This document shows, piece by piece, positions 20,799 to 28,771 of a stretch of DNA of 39,612 bases. Within the stretch, counting starts at the first letter, position 1. Each line of letters opens with the position of its first letter. The stretch comes from Actinophytocola sp. GTDB lineage: Bacteria > Actinomycetota > Actinomycetes > Mycobacteriales > Pseudonocardiaceae. The position numbers were made by a program, and so were the translations under genes. The DNA lies in NCBI GenBank assembly GCA_009377385.1, contig WHUD01000001.1, positions 50,320 through 89,931 of the forward strand, read 5' to 3'. Under the pieces are notes generated by a model. It searched no databases. It was not told the DNA's origin and was given only the letters and a program-made list of their open reading frames with translations.

Positions 20799-21719
20799 TC
20801 AGACGGTGGCTGGTTGTGGTGCCCGCTCCTCGGGTTGCGGCTGGGGGCTCGGCTGCGGGCGGCTGGGCCTGAGCCGGGGCAGCCGGAACCGCTGCTTGCG
20901 CCTCGTGCCGAGGGAGCCGGTGACGCGGTCGAGGAAGATCGCGAGGATGACGACCGCGATGCCGCCCTCGAACGCGGTGCCGATGTTCAGCTGCATGACT
21001 CCCTGCACGACGACGCCGCCGAGACCTTCCGCTCCGACGAGTCCCGCGACGACGACCATGGACAACGCGAGCATGATGACCTGGTTGACACCGGCCATGA
21101 TGGACGGCACGGCGAGGGGGAGTTGCACATCGCGCAGCACCTGCTTCCTCCGGGCGCCGAACGCGTGCGCCGCCTCGACCATCTCCGTGTCGACCTGCCG
21201 GATGCCGAGCTCGGTGAGGCGGACGGCGGGCGGCACGGCGAAGACGGTGGTGGCGACGATGCCGGGCACGACGCCGATGCCGAAGAAGAACACCGCGGGA
21301 ACCAGGTACACGAAGACCGGCAGCGTCTGCATGAAGTCGAGCACTGGCCGCACGGCACGGCTCGTTCGGGCGCTGCTCGCGGCGAGCACGCCGATCGGGA
21401 CGCCGACGGCGATGGCGATGGCGGCGGCGATGACGACAACGGCGAGCGTCTGCACGGTCTGCGACCACAGCTGCATGCCGTCGACGAGCAAGAACGCGGC
21501 CACGGTGAACGCGGCCATCCCCACACCGCGCAGCACGACGCCCGCGAGCGCGGCGAAGATCCCGATCAGCACAAGTGGCGGAGGCGCCGCGAGCACCTCG
21601 TATGCGGAGTTCACGCAAAACAGCAACATCGCCGAGACGACGTCGAACAGCGGGCCTGCGTTGTCGATCAGCCACTGCAGGGCCGACTCGATGACGGACC
21701 CGACCGGAATATCAGGCAT
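20799..21719 (-). CDS. Quaternary-amine ABC transporter permease (ProW/OpuAB-type)
   Basis: A 306-residue membrane permease for glycine-betaine/proline-type uptake. It has five to six hydrophobic segments, with the ABC coupling loop EAAHAFGARRKQVLRDVQLP and the block LALSMVVVAGLVGAEGLGG, both typical of ProW. The C-terminal tail is Arg/Pro/Gln-rich. The start is the ATG at 21719 (MPDIPVGSVIESALQWL), overlapping the ATPase stop by 8 bp; the longer open frame upstream reads into that gene. The gene itself is intact, but its binding-protein partner is broken. Confidence 0.92.
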   Translation of the reverse strand: MPDIPVGSVIESALQWLIDNAGPLFDVVSAMLLFCVNSAYEVLAAPPPLVLIGIFAALAGVVLRGVGMAAFTVAAFLLVDGMQLWSQTVQTLAVVVIAAAIAIAVGVPIGVLAASSARTSRAVRPVLDFMQTLPVFVYLVPAVFFFGIGVVPGIVATTVFAVPPAVRLTELGIRQVDTEMVEAAHAFGARRKQVLRDVQLPLAVPSIMAGVNQVIMLALSMVVVAGLVGAEGLGGVVVQGVMQLNIGTAFEGGIAVVILAIFLDRVTGSLGTRRKQRFRLPRLRPSRPQPSPQPQPEERAPQPATV

Positions 21720-22908
21720 GTTCGGGCACCTCCTCGGCCGCGGTCGCGATGGCTTGCAAGACGTGCGCTCTCGGCACGACACCGATCAGATGTTTGTCGC
21801 TGTCCACCACCGCGAGCGGCACGACGTGCCCGCCGGTGAGGTGACAGAACTCGGCGATCGGGGTCTCGTCGGACACGGCGGTGTAGTCGTCGACAACGCA
21901 GTCCCGCACGGTGGTGATGCCGTCGCGGGCCGCGGTGGCGAGCCTCTCGCCGGTGGCGACGCCGATGATGCCGCCGTCGGCGTCGATGACATAGACGCCG
22001 ACGCCGCGAGCCTTTCGCATCCTGGCGAGCACCGCTGCGGGCTCCTCATCGGCCGTGGCGGTGAACCATGGCGACTGCATCACCGCGCTCGCGGTGAGGC
22101 CCCTTGTCCGGTCGACGTCGGAGACGAAGTCCTGGACGTAGTCGTTGGCGGGGTTGGAGATGATCTCCGGTCCGGTGCCGAGCTGAATGACCTCGCCGTC
22201 CTTCATCACCATGATCCGGTCGCCGATGCGCATGGCCTCGTTGAGGTCGTGGGTGACGAACAGGATCGTCTTGCCAAGCTCGCGCTGGAGCTGGAGCAAC
22301 TGCTCTTGCATCGCCCTGCGGATGAGCGGGTCGAGCGCGCTGAACGGCTCGTCCATGATCAGCACGTCGGGGTCGGTCGCGAGCGCCCTGGCAAGGTCGA
22401 CCCGCTGGCGCATGCCCCCGCTGAACTCGCTCGGGTAGGCGTCACCGCGATCGGCGAGGCCCACCTGCTTCAGGGCCGCGTCGGCGCGGCTGAGTCGCTC
22501 CCGTCGCGACATGCCCCGCGTCTTCAGCCCATACGCCGCGTTCTCCCGCACCGTCCGATGCGGGAACAACGCGAAGTGCTGAAAGACCATGCTGACCCGC
22601 TTGTTGCGCAGGTCCCGCAGTTGTTCCGCGCTCATTCCGCCGACGTCGGCGCCGGCGTAGCTCACGGTGCCCGCGGTGGGTTCGACGAGCCGGTTGATCA
22701 TGCGGATGACCGTGGACTTGCCGGACCCTGACAGGCCCATGATGACGAAAACCTCGCCGCGCTCGACCGAGAACGACACGTCGTTGACGGCGAGCACCCC
22801 GCCTGCCTCGCGCACCGAGGTGGCTCGGTCCGCGCCCGCGTCCATGGCCCGTCGCGCCTGGCTGTCCGGCAGTCCGAAAACCTTGGTGAGTTCGCGTACC
22901 TTGATCAC
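21712..22908 (-). CDS. Quaternary-amine ABC transporter ATP-binding protein (ProV/OpuAA-type)
   Basis: A 398-residue ATPase with Walker A GLSGSGKST, signature FSGGMRQRVDLARAL, Walker B LIMDEPFSALDP and H-loop VTHDLNEAMR. After about residue 260 there are paired CBS domains, used in this family to sense ionic strength. The start is GTG 22908 behind cggagga, chosen over longer in-frame options because it begins IKVRELTKVFG and because its GTGA overlaps the restored stop of the binding-protein frame. It is intact. Confidence 0.93.
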   Translation of the reverse strand: MIKVRELTKVFGLPDSQARRAMDAGADRATSVREAGGVLAVNDVSFSVERGEVFVIMGLSGSGKSTVIRMINRLVEPTAGTVSYAGADVGGMSAEQLRDLRNKRVSMVFQHFALFPHRTVRENAAYGLKTRGMSRRERLSRADAALKQVGLADRGDAYPSEFSGGMRQRVDLARALATDPDVLIMDEPFSALDPLIRRAMQEQLLQLQRELGKTILFVTHDLNEAMRIGDRIMVMKDGEVIQLGTGPEIISNPANDYVQDFVSDVDRTRGLTASAVMQSPWFTATADEEPAAVLARMRKARGVGVYVIDADGGIIGVATGERLATAARDGITTVRDCVVDDYTAVSDETPIAEFCHLTGGHVVPLAVVDSDKHLIGVVPRAHVLQAIATAAEEVPEHA

Positions 22909-23707
22909 GAGATATCCTCCGTGGGTTTGCCGGCCGCGGTTTTCACACCACGCAGCCATTCACTGACCACGTCGGGGTTCTCGCTGATCCAGTTTCGAGC
23001 GATTTTCGCGGCGGAAACCTTTTTCTTACTGAGTTGGAAAATCCCTCAGACGCGGTGTCACGATCAATTTTCAGCTGGGAGAGGAATCGCGCCACATTCG
23101 GGTTGTCGGATGCGAAATCCTTCCGTGTGGCGACCCTGATCTCGCCGGCGCCTGGCCACACCTGCTGTGGGTCGTCCAGATATACCAGTTCCCAGTCCAC
23201 ATTCATCCAATGTGGCTCCCACCCAAGAAAGACCACCGGCTTCTCTTGGCTGACATGGTGTTCCACTTCGGCGAGCATGGCTGGCGTACTCGACTGCACG
23301 AGTTGCCAGCCGCCGAGGCCATACGCGTTCTGCTTGATCGCGTCGAGGATGTACTGGTTCCCTGGCGTTCCCGGCTCGATGCCGAGGAACTTCCCGCTGA
23401 ACAGGTCCGCATTGGACTCAAGGTCGGCCAGCGAGCGGATGCCGTGTTCGTCCGCGACGTACTTCGGCACCGCTGGCGCGTACGTCGTCCCTGTGACGAG
23501 CGTGCCGAGGACGTCGACGTCCCCGCTCTTCAGGTGCTTGGCGAAGACGGACCGCTGGCTCGGCCACCAGTTGCCGAGGTAGGCGTCGGCGTCACCGGTG
23601 GCGAGTGCCTGGGCGCCAAGACCCTGCGACTCACCGCAGGCACTCGCGAGAATCGCGGTGACCGCCATGCACCGGGATACAACGGCGCGACGTCGTCGGA
23701 TACGCAT
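22905..23707 (-). pseudogene. Quaternary-amine ABC transporter substrate-binding protein (ProX/ChoX-like), damaged
   Basis: A lipoprotein-type periplasmic-binding homologue: basic N-terminus, hydrophobic run and lipobox-like LASACGES. Family blocks follow: GDADAYLGNWWPSQ, FLGIEPGTPGNQYILDAI, VVFLGWEPHWMNVDW, NPNVARFLSQLKIDRDTASE. Two lesions are visible. Directly after CGES about 40-50 residues that normally precede GAQALATGDADAYLG are missing, including a segment that supplies a ligand-cage aromatic in relatives. Near 23042-23046 one base is lost: restoring it turns GFSNSVRKR into WIFQLSKKKVSAAKIARNWI and carries the frame to a TGA overlapping the proV GTG at 22908. The unrepaired frame ends at 22943. 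Probably non-functional. Confidence 0.82.
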
Positions 23708-23729
23708 CGGTCAAAACCCTTTCCACTGC

Positions 23730-23755
23730 GGTGATCCGACGAATTACGGATCACC
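23730..23755. promoter_or_regulatory. Inverted repeat upstream of the transporter operon
   Basis: ggtgatccg and cggatcacc are perfect 9-bp arms around an 8-bp centre, about 23 bp before the binding-protein ATG. A second, shorter inverted repeat (actctc/gagagt) lies just beyond at about 23758-23774. This is a likely operator for the proX-V-W unit, possibly for the LysR regulator next to it. The remaining 177-bp gap shows no convincing -35/-10 pair. Confidence 0.6.
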
Positions 23756-23884
23756 TGACTCTCATTCGGAGAGTATGAGAATGGGGTGATTCACATCGCC
23801 TAACCGTGGCACAGCGGAATAGCCGTATCAACACATTCTCACGGCGGAGCTAGACGGATTTTGAGCCACTCTGATAGAGACGTT

Positions 23885-24781
23885 CTATGGCAGCCCGTCA
23901 GTGTCGGTGGGCCAGTGCGTCACGAGATCCACGAACGCCTTCGCCGCGGGGGAGAGCGTGTTGGCGGACCAGACGAGGACCCCGCGGCGGGTCAACGGCG
24001 GCTCCAGTTTCAGCACGACGGCGCCGAGCGCGGCCGCGTCGCGGGCGAGGGTGCGGGGCAGCAACGTGGCTCCGGCGCCCGCAAGGACCAGGGGCACGAT
24101 GGCGGCGCGATGGGTGATCTCGACCGCGATGCGCGGCGGCGCCCCTGCCACGGCGAGCAGCCCTTCGAGCACGTCCCTCGTTGTGGTGCCACGCGGTGTG
24201 GTGACGATGTCGAGACGTGCGAACTCCCTGGCCGACAGTACGCCGGATGCGGGCCGGTCGGCCTCGGGTGGCAGCACCGCGAGCACCTCTTGCTCCGGCA
24301 GGTCGAGCACGTTGAGGCTGTCGGTGGCGATCCCGTGCTCGGTCAGCCCCAGCTCGCAGTGCCCCCTGCGGACGACGTCGACGACCGCAGCCGCGTTCTC
24401 CGGATCGACCACGCTGAGCTCCACGCCGGGATACCGTTTCCGGAACTCCCCGGCGAAGACCGCGAGCGGATCGACGGCAAGGGTGGTCACCGCGACGATG
24501 TCCAACATCCCGGACACCAGGCCCACGATCTGCTGCGCGGCCGCATGCACCTGAGTGAAGTCCCTGAGCACCTGCCGAGCCGGCTGGACAAGCGCTTCGC
24601 CGACTGGCGTCAGCGCGACACCGCGGCCAAGACGCCGGAACAGCGGCGCGCCGATCTCCCTTTCCAACGACCGGATGGAGTAGGACAGCGACGGCTGCGC
24701 GACACGCAGCGAGTTCGCGGCACTGGTGAAGCTGCCGTGGCTGGCGATGGAGAGGAAGTATTCGAGCTGCTTTCGTTCCAC
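23885..24781 (-). CDS. LysR-family transcriptional regulator
   Basis: A 298-residue LysR protein with the N-terminal helix-turn-helix (QLEYFLSIASHGSFTSAANS, AQPSLSYSIRSLEREIGAPL, about 5-60) and a full periplasmic-binding-like effector domain to the end. It starts with GTG (MERKQ). It sits upstream of, and in the same direction as, the damaged quaternary-amine transporter, and divergent from purU, so it could act on either. The effector cannot be read from sequence. It appears intact although its presumed targets are decaying. Confidence 0.92.
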   Translation of the reverse strand: MERKQLEYFLSIASHGSFTSAANSLRVAQPSLSYSIRSLEREIGAPLFRRLGRGVALTPVGEALVQPARQVLRDFTQVHAAAQQIVGLVSGMLDIVAVTTLAVDPLAVFAGEFRKRYPGVELSVVDPENAAAVVDVVRRGHCELGLTEHGIATDSLNVLDLPEQEVLAVLPPEADRPASGVLSAREFARLDIVTTPRGTTTRDVLEGLLAVAGAPPRIAVEITHRAAIVPLVLAGAGATLLPRTLARDAAALGAVVLKLEPPLTRRGVLVWSANTLSPAAKAFVDLVTHWPTDTDGLP

Positions 24782-24838
24782 GCCGTGCGCCCTCCGTCGG
24801 TGAGGCTCCAGCCTATAGCGGCTGATCGGGCCGAGCGG

Positions 24839-24867
24839 TTGACACGCACGCCCGCGCCTCGTAGCCT
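24839..24867 (+). promoter_or_regulatory. Candidate promoter of purU-fchA-folD
   Basis: TTGACA (24839-24844), a 17-bp spacer and TAGCCT (24862-24867) form a strong-looking sigma70-type promoter facing purU. The -10 overlaps the left edge of the palindrome at 24864-24891, the classical arrangement for a repressor that blocks RNA polymerase. Prediction only. Confidence 0.62.
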
Positions 24868-24891
24868 ACATCTGATATATCAGTTGTAGGC
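24864..24891. promoter_or_regulatory. Palindromic operator in the purU promoter, sister of the gntR-soxB site
   Basis: A 28-bp palindrome with one mismatched pair: outer arms gcctaca/tgtaggc around the core ctgatatatcag (24872-24883). The core equals the centre of the 14-bp palindrome at 11036-11049 beside gntR. It overlaps the predicted -10 and start point of purU. The better symmetry here may mean tighter binding than at sox. Confidence 0.8.
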
Positions 24892-24916
24892 CAAGCTCCT
24901 ACGGCGAGGAGGACTC

Positions 24917-25768
24917 GTGACGCGGTTGTTCACCCTGACCCTGAAATGCCCTGAGAGAGCGGGCATCGTGCACGCGGTGACGTCGTTTCTCGTCGACCGA
25001 GCGTGCGACATCGTCGAGCACCAGCAGTTCGACGACCGGGGCCGGGGCGCGTTGTTCCTGCGGACGTCGTTCACGTGTCCGAGACCCGGCGCGACGGTTG
25101 CCGACCTCACCAGGGAGTTCGGCCCGGTGGCGCGCGAGTTCGAGATGGAGTTCGAGCTGTTCGACGACCGTACGGCGCGGATCATGGTGATGGTGTCCAA
25201 GGCAGGGCACTGCCTCAACGACCTCATCTTCCGCTGGCGGGCAGGCAGCCTCGGCGCCGACATCGCAGTGGTGGTGTCCAATCACGAGGACCTGCGACCG
25301 ATGGCCGAGGCAGCCGGCTTGGAGTTCGTCCACGTGCCCGTCACGCCGGACACCAAACCGGAGGCGGAGGCGAGGCTGCTTGAGCTTGTCGACGAGTACC
25401 GGGCGGACCTTGTGGTGCTCGCCCGCTACATGCAGGTGCTCTCCGACGACCTCTGCGCCAAACTGGCGGGCAGGGCGATCAACATTCATCACTCGTTTCT
25501 GCCGGGCTTCAAGGGAGCCAGGCCGTATCAGCAGGCCTACGATCGTGGCGTCAAGTACGTGGGTGCGACCGCGCATTATGTGACACCGGCGCTTGACGAG
25601 GGTCCGATCATCGAGCAGGAGGTGCTGCGGGTGGACCACGGCTTCGACCCACGGGCGCTGGCGACCGCCGGACGCGATGCGGAAGCGCTGGCACTCGCTC
25701 GCGCGGTGCGCTGGCACAGCGAGGGCCGGGTGCTGCTCAACGGCAACAGCACGGTGGTGTTCCGGTGA
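24917..25768 (+). CDS. purU: Formyltetrahydrofolate deformylase
   Basis: A 283-residue enzyme hydrolysing 10-formyl-THF to formate and THF. The N-terminal ACT domain (about 3-80, FTLTLKCPERAGIVHAVTSF) precedes the formyltransferase-like hydrolase domain with INIHHSFLPGFKGARPY and GATAHYVTPALDEGPIIEQ, which hold the catalytic Asn, His and Asp. The start is GTG behind cgaggagga. It is first in purU-fchA-folD. In a methyl-degrading pathway it frees THF from surplus C1 units and delivers formate to the dehydrogenase at 8014. It is known next to sarcosine oxidase genes in other actinobacteria. Confidence 0.95.
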   Translation: MTRLFTLTLKCPERAGIVHAVTSFLVDRACDIVEHQQFDDRGRGALFLRTSFTCPRPGATVADLTREFGPVAREFEMEFELFDDRTARIMVMVSKAGHCLNDLIFRWRAGSLGADIAVVVSNHEDLRPMAEAAGLEFVHVPVTPDTKPEAEARLLELVDEYRADLVVLARYMQVLSDDLCAKLAGRAINIHHSFLPGFKGARPYQQAYDRGVKYVGATAHYVTPALDEGPIIEQEVLRVDHGFDPRALATAGRDAEALALARAVRWHSEGRVLLNGNSTVVFR

Positions 25769-26388
25769 TGCGTGATCAGACGGTCAACGACTTCCTGACC
25801 GGCCTCGCGGCTCGTGTCCCCGCTCCCGGCGGTGGCGCGACCGCCGCCCTGCACCTGGCCCAAGCCGCGGCGCTGGTCGGCATGGTCGCTCGCTACAGCG
25901 ACGGTCCGAGGTACGCCGAGCACGCGGAGACCATCGGTGTCATCGTGTCCGAATCGGACAGCCTGCGCGCGAACGCCCTGCGGCTGGCCGAGGAGGACGC
26001 CTCGGCGTTCTCCCATGTGGCTGAGGCGTACGCGTTGCCAAAGGACGGTGCCGACGACCGGACCGCGCGCTCGCGGGCCATCGCCACCGCCCTGCTCGCC
26101 GCGTGCCAGCCACCCGCCGACGGGATCGACCTGGCCGACCGCGTCGTCACGCTCGCTGAGCGGCTGCTTCCGATCGGCAACCGCAACGTCATCACCGACG
26201 TCGCGGCGGCAGCGGAGGCAGCACGCGCCGGGGCGGCCACCGCTCGGGTCAACATCGAGGTGAACCTCGGCGGCGTCACCGACGACGCCGAACGACAGGA
26301 CCTTGCCGCGTCACTGCGCCGGGTCGAGGCGATCTGCGACCGCTCGGACAAGGTCACCTCGGCCGTTCGCACCAGGATCGGCGCATGA
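25768..26388 (+). CDS. fchA: Methenyltetrahydrofolate cyclohydrolase (FTCD_C / FchA-type)
   Basis: A 206-residue all-helical protein of the formiminotransferase-cyclodeaminase C-terminal family, which converts 5,10-methenyl-THF to 10-formyl-THF. The typical start QTVNDFLTGLAARVPAPGGG and the helix pattern to GNRNVITDVAAAAEAARAGA are clear. The ATG overlaps the purU stop (TGATG); a GTG three bases earlier is an alternative. Its end overlaps the folD ATG. A standalone cyclohydrolase is needed because the neighbouring FolD lacks the lysine used for that step. Confidence 0.9.
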   Translation: MRDQTVNDFLTGLAARVPAPGGGATAALHLAQAAALVGMVARYSDGPRYAEHAETIGVIVSESDSLRANALRLAEEDASAFSHVAEAYALPKDGADDRTARSRAIATALLAACQPPADGIDLADRVVTLAERLLPIGNRNVITDVAAAAEAARAGAATARVNIEVNLGGVTDDAERQDLAASLRRVEAICDRSDKVTSAVRTRIGA

Positions 26389-27231
26389 CCGCCGCGCCAC
26401 AGGTCGCGACCCGCCTCTCCGGCACCGACCTTGCCACCGCCCTGCGTCAACGCAGCGCCGAGGCCGCGGCGGAGCTGGCCGCTGCTGGCACGCCGCCGAT
26501 GCTCGCGGTCGTCGTCGCCACCGACGACGAGTCCAGCCACTGGTACGTCCGGTCGATCGCCAAGGCCGCGCACAAAGTCGGGCTCGGTTGCGACATCGTC
26601 GACCTCGGAGCCGGCGCATCGGTGCGGCAGATCCGGGAGACGGTGACAGCGCTGAGCGACGACGTCACCGTGCACGGCATCATCGTGCAGACCCCGCTGC
26701 CGGCAGGGGTGGTGACGCGCGACGTCGTCTCGGCCATCGACCCGGCCAAGGACGTCGACGGTGCCAATCCCACCAGCCTCGGGCGCGCCCGCGTTCGCGC
26801 CCGCGACCGCCGAGGCCGTGGTCGCGCTGCTCGACCACCACGGTGTCGAGCTGGCGGGGCGTGACGTGGTTGTCGTGGGCCGGTCAACGGTCGTCGGCGT
26901 CCCGGTGGCCCATCTGCTGCTCGCGCGGGACGCATCCGTGACCGTGTGCCATTCCCGGACGAGGGACCTCGCAGCGCACACCCGGCAGGCGGACATCGTC
27001 ATCGTCGCGGTAGGCAGAGCGGGCTTGGTCACCGGTGAACACATCGCCGCCGGCACCGTGGTAGTGGACGTCGGCACCAATCCGACCGACGAAGGGAAGC
27101 TGGTCGGGGACGTGGACGCAGAGCAGGTCGGGCGAACGGCAGGAGCCCTCACTCCGGTGCCGGGCGGCGTCGGCCCCGTCACCACCGCATTGCTGCTGTG
27201 GCACACCGTGGCGGCCGCGCGAAACCAGTAA
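26385..27231 (+). pseudogene. folD: Methylenetetrahydrofolate dehydrogenase (FolD-like), frameshifted
   Basis: The first frame gives the N-terminal catalytic half (MLAVVVATDDESSHWYVRS, GIIVQTPLPAGV, AIDPAKDVDGANPTSLGR). A second frame gives the NADP-binding half (FAPATAEAVVALLDHHGVEL, VVVGRSTVVGVPVAHLLLAR, VVDVGTNPTDEGKLVGDVD, TPVPGGVGPVTT). They join near 26778-26800 with a net change of -2 or +1 and about four residues missing between SLGR and GAPAF, as if a short stretch between gcctcggg copies was lost. Residue 58 is Ile in WYVRSIAK, where bifunctional FolD has the cyclohydrolase lysine (YVxxK). So it descends from a probable dehydrogenase-only paralogue. Unless the frame is restored it makes no complete enzyme. 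Confidence 0.85.
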
Positions 27232-27282
27232 GCAGCCTTCGACCCGCAGTGCGCAACGGGCGGGTGCCACAATCCCGACGGC

Positions 27283-28710
27283 TTATGAAGCGGTGGATGT
27301 TCGGCCCGACTGCCTGGTGAGGGTGACCGAGTCGACGAGTTGGTCGGTGGCGGCGTCGACGGAGCGGATCCGCATGCTGGTCGTGCCGGTGGCGTCTGGC
27401 GGGGTGGCTTCGACGCGGATCACGACCGGCGCGAGCTCGTCCACCACGGCCGACCACGGCGTCGTCTCCGGGATCCTGAGTCCGAAGTCGGTGCCGGTGT
27501 AGTGGGTGACGCCCGCGACAGGGCCGGTGGAGCGGTCGGGCAGCGACTCGTCCTCCTCGGCCAGCCCGGACACCAGGTAGGTGGTGCCGTACTCGGCGGG
27601 GCTGATGGTTGCGCCCTTCGGGGCCTCGGTGGTGACCTGCCCAGCGCGGATGGGGTGGGTGCGCTCGTACATGTGGTTGTGGCCGTTGATCACGACGTCG
27701 ACGGCGTACCGATCGAACAGCGGTGACCACCGGTCGCGGACTCCGGCGTCGGAGCCGTGCCGCACCGAGGAACAGAACGCGCAGTGGTGGAAGCCCACCA
27801 CGATCCAGTCGACGTCGCGGTCGGTACGCAACTCGGCCAGCGTCGCGTCGAGCCAGCGTTCCTGGTCGCCGCCGAGGTAGTCGTGGTTGCGGGGGATCTC
27901 GGCGCTGGCGTCGTTGCCGTCCAGCGCGACGAATCCGACGTTGCCGATCCGCATGGACCAGGTCGTCGCCCCTGCCTCGTGCGCGAGGCCAGTGTCCGGC
28001 GGGGTGAACCGGGCGAAGTAGGACTCGTAGCCCCAGTCGCTTCCGGTGGGTTCCATCTCGTGGTTACCGAGCACCGGCATCCACGGGACCCGCGCCGCGA
28101 CGCGCTCGATGTCGGCCAGCCACGTCTCCCACAGTGACGGCTGGTACAGCGAGTCCACCTGCTCGGAAACCCGCAGGCCACCCGACAGCGAGGCGTAGGA
28201 CAGGTCACCGACGTGCAGGTGCAGGTCGGGGTCGAACCGCTCGATGACATCGAGCACCTGGCCGACCTTGCCGTCGCTGGTGCCCTGGTCACCGAACGCG
28301 GTGAACCGCACCGGGCGCCCGCGGTGAGCGGTGGTGAACCCGAACCGCTCGCTGGCAGCGCCGTCGTGGACCGCCTGGTAGGAGTACCGAGTGTCCGGGT
28401 CCAAATCGGACAGCCGGGCGTGATGCTGTACCGTCGCCAGACCCGGCGACGGCCGTGACTCGACCGGCACCACCTCGCTCATGTCGCCTGCGGTGTCGCC
28501 GAGCAGCAGCCGAGGCCGCGACACCGACTCCGGCGTGCTCCACGACACCACCATCTCCTGGCCAGGGTCGGCGCCGTAGGTCAGGTGCAGGCCACTCGGC
28601 GGGGTCGCCGCGTAACCGGGCTGGCGCCACAGCAGCGGACTGGCAGTCATCGCACCACCGAGCGCGACCGCGCCCCGCAACACCGACCGGCGACTCAACG
28701 GATGTGCCAC
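27283..28710 (-). CDS. Tat-exported purple-acid-phosphatase-like metallophosphoesterase
   Basis: A 475-residue secreted phosphatase. The N-terminus has a twin-arginine signal (SRRSVLRGAVALGG, Arg7-Arg8). A fibronectin-like domain (about 45-130) is followed by the binuclear metal phosphoesterase domain: FTAFGDQG, LHVGDLSY, LGNHE, VGFHHCAFCSS and INGHNHMYERTHP, the five-block pattern of purple acid phosphatases. The start is GTG 28710 behind gagagga; the open frame runs further upstream, but that part lacks any signal and precedes the ribosome site. It is divergent from phoX and convergent with folD, with a weak hairpin (27242-27265) between. Role: releasing phosphate from extracellular esters. 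Confidence 0.9.
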   Translation of the reverse strand: MAHPLSRRSVLRGAVALGGAMTASPLLWRQPGYAATPPSGLHLTYGADPGQEMVVSWSTPESVSRPRLLLGDTAGDMSEVVPVESRPSPGLATVQHHARLSDLDPDTRYSYQAVHDGAASERFGFTTAHRGRPVRFTAFGDQGTSDGKVGQVLDVIERFDPDLHLHVGDLSYASLSGGLRVSEQVDSLYQPSLWETWLADIERVAARVPWMPVLGNHEMEPTGSDWGYESYFARFTPPDTGLAHEAGATTWSMRIGNVGFVALDGNDASAEIPRNHDYLGGDQERWLDATLAELRTDRDVDWIVVGFHHCAFCSSVRHGSDAGVRDRWSPLFDRYAVDVVINGHNHMYERTHPIRAGQVTTEAPKGATISPAEYGTTYLVSGLAEEDESLPDRSTGPVAGVTHYTGTDFGLRIPETTPWSAVVDELAPVVIRVEATPPDATGTTSMRIRSVDAATDQLVDSVTLTRQSGRTSTAS

Positions 28711-28748
28711 GCGAATGTCCTCTCTATCCGGTGGCCGAATCCTCGCCC

Positions 28749-28771
28749 GTTCAGGTGAACAGCCCCTGACG
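28749..28771. promoter_or_regulatory. Possible PHO-box-like site between two divergent phosphatase genes
   Basis: On the minus strand the segment reads cGTCAggggct followed by GTTCACCTGAA, two 11-nt units resembling the PhoP direct repeats of streptomycetes; the second unit is near-perfect. It also contains a 12-bp palindrome (28749-28760). A further GTTCATC occurs near 28867. It lies 39 bp before the minus-strand phosphatase GTG. Otherwise the 271-bp gap (28711-28981) shows only the phoX ribosome site. Confidence 0.35.

Noticed and set aside
20692-22731. 679-codon plus-strand frame opposite the ABC transporter genes
   Set aside because: Translation is Thr/Ser/Ala/Arg-rich noise; ProW and ProV motifs are on the minus strand.
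23875-23889. LysR-type binding site (atagagacgttctat)
   Set aside because: Imperfect symmetry and position at the 3' end of lysR itself make it unconvincing.
27242-27265. Bidirectional terminator between folD and the phosphatase gene
   Set aside because: Only 6-bp arms with a 12-nt loop; too weak to list as a feature.
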